A stretch of DNA of 64,000 nt from Luteimonas_C sp035250245 (lineage in GTDB: Bacteria > Pseudomonadota > Gammaproteobacteria > Xanthomonadales > Xanthomonadaceae), in assembly GCA_035250245.1 (NCBI GenBank), contig DATFFH010000057.1:1-64000 (forward strand), written 5' to 3'. The notes below the pieces were generated by a model. The model was not told the origin of the DNA and did not search any database. It saw only the letters and a program-made list of their open reading frames with translations. The translations under genes and the position numbers were made by a program. This document shows positions 35,547 through 43,200 of the stretch, one piece after another. Position 1 is the stretch's first letter. Every line of letters begins with the position of its first letter.

Positions 35547-35712
35547 CACTTCTCCCGCCGGGAGAAGTTGCCCGAAGGGCGGATGAGGGTTCGGCGAAGC
35601 GATGTCGCTTCAGATCGCCGAAAAGTTGCCGCACTTGCGTTGCGATCTTCGTCTTCAGTCGCTTCGCCGGACCCTCACCCCAGCCCTCTCCCGGAGGGAG
35701 AGGGAGTTCGAA
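35547..35712. repeat. Composite repeat C inside the molybdenum hydroxylase operon
   Basis: Left arm CTTCTCCCGCCGGGAGAAG, then GCCCGAAGGGCGGATGAGGG, a spacer of about 80 bases, and right arm GGACCCTCACCCCAGCCCTC ending in a CTCCCGGAGGGAG hairpin. Same class as the elements at 46101 and 61476. It lies between the 2Fe-2S and molybdenum subunit genes, ending four bases from the former's stop, and may process or attenuate the operon mRNA. Confidence 0.85.
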
Positions 35713-35715
35713 TCA

Positions 35716-36171
35716 TTACGCTTTCGAAAGCTCCGCCGCCCGATGCACCGCCGCGCGGATGCGCGGGTAGGTGCCGCAGCGGCAGATGTTTCCCGACATC
35801 GCCTGATCGATGTCGGTATCGCTGGGCGAAGGGATCTTCGCCAGCAGCGCGACCGCCGACATGATCTGGCCGGATTGGCAGTAGCCGCACTGGACCACGT
35901 CCAGTTCGGCCCAGGCCTTCTGCACCGGATGATCGCCATCCGGCGACAGGCCTTCGATGGTGGTGATCTTCTTGCCCTCCACCGCCGAAACCGGAGTGAC
36001 GCAAGCGCGCAGCGGTGCGCCGTCGGCGTGGACGGTGCAGGCGCCGCATTGGGCGATGCCGCAACCGAACTTGGTGCCGGTCATGCCCATCAGATCGCGC
36101 AGCACCCACAGCAGGGGCATATCGGCAGGCGCATCGACTTCGCGCTCGCTGCCGTTGACGTGCAGTTTCAT
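35716..36171 (-). CDS. 2Fe-2S subunit of the molybdenum hydroxylase (IorA type)
   Basis: Small electron-transfer subunit, 151 residues. The plant-type [2Fe-2S] site is GCGIAQCGACTVHADG followed by ACVTPV; the second site is CGYCQSGQIM with CRCGTYPRI. No signal peptide is present, so it should be carried across the membrane with the Tat-targeted large subunit. First gene of the operon. It starts 88 bases from the divergent XdhC-like gene, so both directions share a short promoter region. Confidence 0.95.
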   Translation of the reverse strand: MKLHVNGSEREVDAPADMPLLWVLRDLMGMTGTKFGCGIAQCGACTVHADGAPLRACVTPVSAVEGKKITTIEGLSPDGDHPVQKAWAELDVVQCGYCQSGQIMSAVALLAKIPSPSDTDIDQAMSGNICRCGTYPRIRAAVHRAAELSKA

Positions 36172-36259
36172 CGGAACTCCCTGGCGTCGGCTGGGGATGG
36201 AGGAAGCATACTATCGGCAGTGTGAAAAACTAGCGGCAGACAGGTCTCGGACGGTGCGG

Positions 36260-37228
36260 ATGGACCAGCGACGGCAGGCGGGGCATGCGGACGGCGCGCG
36301 CGGCGTGCTGGAGGCTGCCCTGGCTGCGATCCGGGCCGGCGCTCCGGCCGTGTTGGCGGTCGTGGTCGAGACCGAAGGCTCGACTTACGTCGGCGCCGGC
36401 GGCATGGCCTTGTTCGGCGGCCCGGGCGGACAGTCCGGCTGGCTGAGCGGGGGTTGCCTGGAGCCGGAGATCGAACGGCAGGCCCGGCAGGCGGACGAAA
36501 CCGCGTCATTGCGCTGGTTGGAAATCGATACTCGCGACGATGAGGACTTGCTGGCCGGCTCCGCCCTCGGTTGCCGCGGACGGCTGCGCATCGCCTTGCT
36601 GCCGTTGCACGCCATGCCCGGCTTCGAACGCGCGGCCGAAGCTTGGCTCCGGGGCGGCACTGCGTTCGAGTATGCGTTGAAGGACGATGGCGCCGTTGTC
36701 GTGCGCGCCCGAGAAACGCAGACGTGGCGGTTGCCGACTTCGTCTCCGGGCTGGCCGAACGCCGGCTGGCGTCTGCAGATCGACCCGCCGCCCGAAGCGA
36801 TCGTATTCGGCGCCGGTCCGGAAACCCCTCTGCTGCTGCCGCTGCTGCGCGAGATGGGTTGGCGCACGACTTTGGTCGAGCGCCGCGAGCGTTGGCGCGA
36901 TTCCGCCGTTTTCGCCGACGAACGCATCGAGCGATTCGACCCGGCCTCCGCATTTGATGCTGCATTGGTCATGCATCACAACTTCGAACTGGATCGCGAA
37001 GCGCTATGCGCGTTGGCGGAAAGCGACATCGCATTCGTCGGCCTGCTCGGACCCGTGCGCCGGCGCGAGGACCTGTTCAAATTGCTGTCGGAACGCGAGC
37101 GCGCCGCATTGGCGCCGCGGCTGCGTTCGCCGATCGGACTCAAACTGGGCGGACAAGGGCCGCAAGCGATCGCCTTGAGCATCGCCGCGCAGTTGCAGGC
37201 CTATCGCTACTGCGAGGAGCCGCGTTGA
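36260..37228 (+). CDS. XdhC/CoxI-family molybdenum cofactor maturation protein
   Basis: A 322-residue XdhC-family protein. The N-terminal XdhC_CoxI domain has VVETEGSTYVGAGGMALFG and GQSGWLSGGCLEPEIERQA; the C-terminal half is a Rossmann-like domain (EAIVFGAGPETPLLLPLLRE). Members bind and sulfurate the molybdenum cofactor for insertion into xanthine-dehydrogenase-type enzymes. It lies back to back with such an enzyme, which makes that enzyme the likely client. The ATG at 36260 was chosen; a GTG two codons earlier is possible. The stop overlaps the next start as TTGA. Confidence 0.9.
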   Translation: MDQRRQAGHADGARGVLEAALAAIRAGAPAVLAVVVETEGSTYVGAGGMALFGGPGGQSGWLSGGCLEPEIERQARQADETASLRWLEIDTRDDEDLLAGSALGCRGRLRIALLPLHAMPGFERAAEAWLRGGTAFEYALKDDGAVVVRARETQTWRLPTSSPGWPNAGWRLQIDPPPEAIVFGAGPETPLLLPLLREMGWRTTLVERRERWRDSAVFADERIERFDPASAFDAALVMHHNFELDREALCALAESDIAFVGLLGPVRRREDLFKLLSERERAALAPRLRSPIGLKLGGQGPQAIALSIAAQLQAYRYCEEPR

Positions 37229-37839
37229 GCGGTACGCATGCGGTGGTGGTGCTGGCCGCAGGCGGCAGCCGGCGGCTGGGCAGACCGAAGCAGTTGTTGA
37301 CGCGGGCCGGCGAGACGCTGGTGCATCGCACCGTGCGTTTGGCGTCGGAGACTTCGCCGCGGCGGTTGTGGGTGGTGACGGGCGCCTATCGCGATGAGAT
37401 CCAAACCGCGCTGGCGGGAATGGATTGCGAATTCCTCTTCAACGAAGACTGGGCGACGGGGCTGGCAAGCAGCCTGCAAACGGCGGCTGCGGTTTTGACC
37501 GCGCACACCGGCCCGGTGCTGATCGCCGGCTGCGATCAGCCGGCGCTGGAAAGCGTTCACCTGTCGCGGTTGCTGAGCGGCGCCGAAGCCGCGGGATGCG
37601 CGGCGACATCGCATGGCGGGATGCCCGGCATCCCGGCGGTAGTGCCCGCAGCCATCATGCGGGTTGCGAACGAGTTGAGCGGCGATCGCGGGTTCGGCGA
37701 ACGACTTCGCCGCCTGCCACCGGAAGCGCTGATGACCATGCGCGCGGACGAACTGGCATTGGACATCGACGATCAGGAAGATTTGCGCATCGCCGTGCAG
37801 CGCGGGTTGATCGACGACCCCGCGCAAGCCGGTTCCTGA
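37225..37839 (+). CDS. MocA/MobA-like molybdenum cofactor nucleotidyltransferase
   Basis: A 204-residue nucleotidyltransferase with the N-terminal LAAGGSRRLGRPKQLL signature (family LAAGxSxRMGxxK), GCDQPALES as the metal-binding turn, and GMPGIPAVVP, found in MocA-type enzymes that add CMP to molybdopterin. Cytosine-dinucleotide cofactor is used by xanthine-oxidase-family hydroxylases of this kind. No ATG fits: the start is a TTG at 37225 preceded by GAGGAG and overlapping the xdhC-like stop. Confidence 0.87.
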   Translation: MSGTHAVVVLAAGGSRRLGRPKQLLTRAGETLVHRTVRLASETSPRRLWVVTGAYRDEIQTALAGMDCEFLFNEDWATGLASSLQTAAAVLTAHTGPVLIAGCDQPALESVHLSRLLSGAEAAGCAATSHGGMPGIPAVVPAAIMRVANELSGDRGFGERLRRLPPEALMTMRADELALDIDDQEDLRIAVQRGLIDDPAQAGS

Positions 37840-37861
37840 TGCGCAAATCGCGACCGGGAAT

Positions 37862-38761
37862 TCAACCGCGCAAACGACGATCGAACAGCGCGATCGTCCG
37901 CCGCCACGCCTCTTTCGCCGCTTTCTCGTCGTAACGCGGCGTGGTGTCGTTATTGAAGCCGTGCTGGGTTTCCGCCGGTTGGTACAGCGCGTACTTCACG
38001 CCGGCCGCTTTCAATGCCTGTTCGTACGGCGGCCAAGTGGCGTTGACGCGTTCGTCGTTGGCGGCCAGAACGACAAGCATCTCGGCCTTGATCTTCGGCA
38101 CGTCGGCCAGCTCCGGCGCCGGGCCGTAGAACGGCGCAGCCGCCGACAGTTGCGGCACCTGGGTGGCCAGGAAGTTCGACATGCCGCCGCCCCAGCAGAA
38201 GCCGACCACGCCTAGCTTGCCGTTGCCGCCTTCGATGCCGCGCAGCATTGCGGCTGCGGCCAGGAAATCCTCGCGGGTCTTGGTCTGATCGAGCTTGGCG
38301 AATTGCGTGCGCGCGGCATCCTCGTCGCCCGGATAGCCACCGAGCGGGAACAGCGCATCCGGCGCGAAGACGATGAAGTTCTCCAACGCCAACCGGCGCG
38401 CGATGTCTTCGATATGCGGATTCAAGCCACGGTTCTCGTGCGCGACCAGCACCAGCGGCAGCGTGCCTTTCGACTTCGCCGGCTTGACCAGATAACCACG
38501 GCCTTTGCCGTAGCCCTTGGGCGAATCGAATTCCAGGCGCCGGGCGGACAGCCTGGCATCGTCCGGCTTGATCTGCTGCGCGGCGGCGAACTGCGGGCTC
38601 AGCGCGGCGAGCAATCCGGCCGCGCCGGCGGCGCCGACCGCGAACTGCGCCGCACCGGCTAGGAAACCGCGGCGGTCGATGACGCCGTGGACGTACTGAT
38701 CGAACAGGCGCAGCACTTCCGGATCGAAATCGCTGGCCTTGGCGCGGGGGCGGTCGGACAT
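37862..38761 (-). CDS. Dienelactone hydrolase family protein, exported
   Basis: A 299-residue alpha/beta hydrolase of the dienelactone hydrolase family (YghX-like subgroup). The nucleophile is C189 in GFCWGGG; the partner residues are expected in LAANDERVNATW (Asp) and ETQHGFNND (His). Residues 28-64 (IDRRGFLAGAAQFAVGAAGA and following) look like a twin-arginine signal placed after a 25-residue head, as in this subgroup. It converges on the MocA-like gene. Substrate unknown. Confidence 0.88.
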   Translation of the reverse strand: MSDRPRAKASDFDPEVLRLFDQYVHGVIDRRGFLAGAAQFAVGAAGAAGLLAALSPQFAAAQQIKPDDARLSARRLEFDSPKGYGKGRGYLVKPAKSKGTLPLVLVAHENRGLNPHIEDIARRLALENFIVFAPDALFPLGGYPGDEDAARTQFAKLDQTKTREDFLAAAAMLRGIEGGNGKLGVVGFCWGGGMSNFLATQVPQLSAAAPFYGPAPELADVPKIKAEMLVVLAANDERVNATWPPYEQALKAAGVKYALYQPAETQHGFNNDTTPRYDEKAAKEAWRRTIALFDRRLRG

Positions 38762-38837
38762 GGCGGGACTCCGTGACGGCAGGCGGCCATTAGGCCAGAA
38801 AACGGGTTAGCGGATCGTTGCGCGTCGTCTTCCGCAA

Positions 38838-38887
38838 CCTCACCCACCTCGGGCTTAGCCCTCTCCCGCTTGCGGGAGAGGGAGGGT
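38838..38887. repeat. Single arm of the CCTCACC...CTCTCCC repeat
   Basis: CCTCACCCACCTCGGGCTTA followed by a GCCCTCTCCCGCTTGCGGGA hairpin. It matches the right arm of composite C at 35547, without a left arm. It lies between two divergent hydrolase genes, in a place where their promoters are expected. Confidence 0.75.
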
Positions 38888-38984
38888 CCGCGGCGACGAA
38901 AAAAATTTCTAAGAGTTTGTCGATCCGGCGCCTCCCGATACGTCGTCCTTTCAAAACCCACATCGGACACCTCAGGAGACGACC

Positions 38985-39920
38985 ATGTTCAAGACCACCG
39001 CTCTCGCCGTGCTGACCTTTGCCGCCATCGCCCTGACCCCGGCCCCGGCGCTGGCGCAGAAAACACAAGTGCAGAACGCCGCCCAGGCCGAAAAAAACGG
39101 CCGCCTGGCCATCAACGGCGTGAACTACTACTACGAGATCCACGGCAAGGGCGAACCCTTGTTGTTGCTGCACGGCGGCCTGGGTTCGATCGACATGTTC
39201 GGCCCCGCCCTGGACAAGCTGGCCGAAAGCCGCGAAGTGATCGCGGTCGATCTGCAAGGCCACGGCCGCACGCCGTTGGGCGATCGCCCGTTCAAGCTGG
39301 AATCGATGGGCGACGACATGGCGGTCCTGGTCGCCAAGCTGGGTCGCAAGCAGGTCGACGTGCTCGGCTATTCGATGGGCGGCGGTGTCGCCTTCCGCAT
39401 GGCCGCGCAGCATCCGCAAAGCGTGCGCCGGCTGGCGATGGTGTCCACGCCGTTCTCCGACGAAGGCTTTTATCCCGGCATCCGCGCCCAGCAGAACCAG
39501 GTCAGCGCCGCGATCCTGCCCATGATGCTGCAGACGCCGATGTACCAGGGCTACGTCGCCGTGGCGCCGAACAAGGACGAATTCCCGCGCCTGCTGGACA
39601 CCATCGGCAATTACATGAAGCAGCATTACGACTGGTCCGCCGACGTCGCCAAGCTGGCCATGCCGACGATGCTGGTCTACGGCGACGGCGACATGTTCCG
39701 TCCCGAGCACGAGATCAAGTTCTACCAACTGCTCGGCGGCGGCCTGCAGGACGCGGGCTGGCAGCGCGAAACTTTGTCGAAGAACCGCCTGGCGATCCTG
39801 CCCGACGTGACCCATTACGACATCTTCGCATCGCCGCGTTTGATCGCGACCGTGCTGCCCTTCCTGGACGGGAAGAGCGACGCCAAGAGCTGGGCGCAGC
39901 AAGTGGACGGATCGCGTTGA
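38985..39920 (+). CDS. Secreted alpha/beta hydrolase
   Basis: A 311-residue alpha/beta hydrolase with a Sec signal peptide ending ALTPAPALAQ. Features: LLLLHGGLGSIDMFG (oxyanion region), nucleophile S130 in GYSMGGGVAF, Asp in VYGDGDMFRPEH and His in THYDIFAS. CAGGAGACGACC precedes the ATG. It is divergent from the dienelactone hydrolase gene. No specific substrate is indicated. Confidence 0.88.
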   Translation: MFKTTALAVLTFAAIALTPAPALAQKTQVQNAAQAEKNGRLAINGVNYYYEIHGKGEPLLLLHGGLGSIDMFGPALDKLAESREVIAVDLQGHGRTPLGDRPFKLESMGDDMAVLVAKLGRKQVDVLGYSMGGGVAFRMAAQHPQSVRRLAMVSTPFSDEGFYPGIRAQQNQVSAAILPMMLQTPMYQGYVAVAPNKDEFPRLLDTIGNYMKQHYDWSADVAKLAMPTMLVYGDGDMFRPEHEIKFYQLLGGGLQDAGWQRETLSKNRLAILPDVTHYDIFASPRLIATVLPFLDGKSDAKSWAQQVDGSR

Positions 39921-40248
39921 TCGAAAAGTCGGCGCATCGGGGCTGCGCTTCGGCGCGGCCTTCGCTTTTCATCGGCGGCACGCGGCAGATCGGAAAATAA
40001 TCGTGAGAATAGTGATGTTCGTCACGATTTTATTCGACCTGCCGAAAGTAAGTATCGCGTTAAAACAATAGTATGAGCATGCGAGCACGCGCCGAGCGAC
40101 GGCTCGGGCGGCCGGGGAGGCCGCGGTTCGCAAGGAATGATCGATAGATCGACGAACGGGCATCCGCCCGTCGCAGCGCCGTCACGGCGCGATCGATAGC
40201 GCAAGGATGCCCGCGCTTTGGACCGCCGCCGCGACTCAAGGGGGGGTT
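39921..40248. promoter_or_regulatory. Upstream region of the autotransporter with a long inverted repeat
   Basis: A gap of 328 bases. The section 39990-40075 is AT-rich for this genome. It holds AATCGTGA / TCACGATT arms (39999-40006 and 40022-40029) with 15 bases between, a candidate operator or stem. Two GATCGATAG words occur nearer the gene (about 40138 and 40192). The seven-G run at 40240-40246 forms the Shine-Dalgarno of the autotransporter. No gene is supported here. Confidence 0.5.
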
Positions 40249-43200
40249 ATGTCCATTCGTATTCGCAACCGCATCCGCCGTCATCCGCTCAGCCGCGGCA
40301 TCGCCCAAGCGCTGCCTTTGTTGATCGTCCTGCAAGCCGCCAGCGGGCGCGCCGAAGCCGCATGCACGCCGGCCGCGCCCACGGATGGCGCCACCGTCAG
40401 CTGCACCGGCGTGCCGATCCTGCTGCCGCCCAATCCGAACAGCTTCCTGAGCAACGCCAACAATCTGGACGTCACCGTGCAATCCGGCGCGATCATGAGC
40501 ACGCTGCCGGGCGGCACCGCGATGACGTTCGGCGGCAACGGCCTGACCTTGAACAATCTGGGCGCGATCGACGCCAATGCGGCTGGATCGCTGGTGCTGT
40601 CGCGCGCGCTGTCGGTGGGCAACCTGGTCGTGCCCGGCAGCGGCAACGTGAGCATCAACAACCAGGGCACCATCGAAGGCACGTTCGACGGCACCTTCGG
40701 CCTGCTCGGTGCCGCGATGGTCGTGGCCAACACCGGCACCACCACCGTCACCAATTCCGGCACCTTCGGCATGAGCGCGCTGGGCCTGTTCGATCCAATC
40801 AATTCGATCGCGGTCGGCATCTACGGCGGCGGCAACGTCAATTTCACCAACACCGGCAGCATCACCGGGCGGGTGGCGTTCTCCAGTCCGAACAGCGGCG
40901 GCAACGTCTTCGTCAACGCCGGCACCATCAACGGCAGCGTTTCGCTCGGCACCACGCTCGCCAATGACACCTTCGTCGCCGTCACCGGCTCCAGCATCAA
41001 CGGCGGATTGGTGCCGCTGCCGGGCATCACCATTCCCACGCCGTCGGTACCGCCGAGTTTCCTCACTTACGCCGCGGGCGGCACGGTCGATGCCGGCATC
41101 GGCGGGCTAGACACGCTGGTGCTGCAGAACACGGTCGCCGGGCCGGGCTCGGGCAACGGCGGCAGCGGCACGATTTCGAGCGCGCAATACCTCAATTTCG
41201 AAAACCTGACCGTCAACAGCGGCACCTGGACCTTGCAGGGCGCGGCGGTCAGCGGCAGCGCCACGCTCAATGGCGGCACGGCGATCTTCGACAACGCCCT
41301 CTCGTTCGGCAGCGGCCCGTTGACCGGCAACGGCGGCGCGATCCAGGCCTCGGTCGGCGGGTTGACCTTGGCTCAGAACGTCAATCTCACCGGCGGCATG
41401 ATTGTGCAGGGCGTGAACAGCCTGACGCTCGGCGGCACCGTCAGCGGCAGTGGCGGCATGATCAAGAACGGCGCGGGCACGCTGACGCTGGCCGGCAACA
41501 ACAACTTCAGCGGCGGCTTCGCGCTGAACGGCGGCGGGCTCACGCTCGGTTCGGCTGGATCGCTGGGCACGGGTTTGTTCCTGGTGGGCGGTCCGTCATC
41601 GCTCAACACCGCGTTCACCGGCACGCTCACCAATCAGGTGCAGCTCAACGGCGCGCTTACGCTGAACGGCGCGGGCAATCTCACCCTCAGCGGCAACATC
41701 AACGGCGCCGGTTCGCTGACGCTCGCCAGCGGCAACCTGGCGCTGGCCGGCAGCAACAATTATTCCGGCGGTACGGTGCTGCAAGCCGGTTCGATCCATG
41801 CGGGCAACAGCAGCGCGCTCGGCGGCGGGACGCTCACCGTCAACGGCGCGGCCGGCCTTACCGGCGCGGCGGGCGTGGCGCTGGGCAACAACATCGTGCT
41901 CAACAACACCTTGAACTTCGGCGCGGGCGGCGGTGCGTTGACGCTCAACGGCACGATCAGCGGCGCCGGCGGCATGAGCCTGGCCGGCGCGCCGGGCCTG
42001 ACGCTCAACGGCGCCAACAATTTCGGCGGCGGCTTCAACCTCGGCGGCGGCGCCTTGGTCGTCGGCAACAATCTCGCGCTCGGCGGCGGCGCGGTGACCG
42101 TCAGCGGCGCGGGTTCGCTGGATGCCAATGCGAACGTGTCGCTGGCCAACAACTTCAACCTCAACGCCGGCCTTGCCATCGGCGGCAGCAATAATCTGGC
42201 GTTGAACGGAACCATCGCCGGCTTGGGCGGGCTCACGAAGAACGGCGCGGCGAATCTCACGCTCGGCGGACCGAATACCTTCGCCGGCGGCGTGAACCTG
42301 CTGGGCGGCGGATTGACGCTCGGCACCAGCACATCGCTCGGCTTCGGCGCGCTGACGGTCAACGGCGCGTCGACGTTGAATGCGAACACCGGCGTGAACG
42401 TCGGCAATGCGGTCGTACTCAATGCCGACTTGAGCATCGGCGGCGCGAACGACATCGCGCTCGGCGGCCTGGTCAGCGGCGGCGCCGGCCTGACCTTCAA
42501 CGGCACCGGCACGCTGGCGTTGAATGCCGCCAACACTTTCGGCGGCGGCGTCGATCTGGGCGGCGGCACCTTGAGCGCGGGCAACAATCTTGCGCTGGGC
42601 GTCGGCGGCTTGAACGTATTCGGCGATGCGAACCTGCATGCCGGCGTGCCGGGCATTTCGCTGGGCAACGCGGTCGACATCGCCGGCGGCGCCACGCTCA
42701 CGCTGGGCGGCGCGAACGCCTTGGCTTTGAACGGCACCGTGTCCGGAGCGGGCGGGTTGTCGGTCAATGGTCCCGCCACTTACACCCTCGGCGGCAGCAA
42801 TGTTTTCGACGGCGGCGTTTCGCTCGGCAGCGGCATCCTCTTGCTCGCCACCGACACGTCGCTCGGCGCCGGCACGCTCGATGTCGTCGGCAACGCGAGC
42901 TTGGGCAGCACCGGCGCCGCGCTGAACCTGGGCAACGACGTGAACATCGCCGCCGGCATCGCCTTGAACACCGGCGGCGCGGCCGATCTCGCTTTCGGCG
43001 GCACGATCTCCGGCGATGGCGGCCTGGCCAAGACCGGGCCGGGCGTGTTGTCGTTGAACGGCGCGAACACTTTCGCCGGTGGCATCGATCTGCTGTCCGG
43101 CGCGATCGAAGCCGGCACCGATACCGCGCTCGGCAGCGGCGCGCTGACCGTGAATGGCGCATCGACGCTGACCGCAGGCGCAGCGGTTTCATTGGCCAAC

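Noticed and set aside
32824..35586. Plus-strand open frame of 920 codons
   Set aside because: Antisense to the cytochrome and molybdenum subunit genes, which carry clear heme and cofactor motifs.
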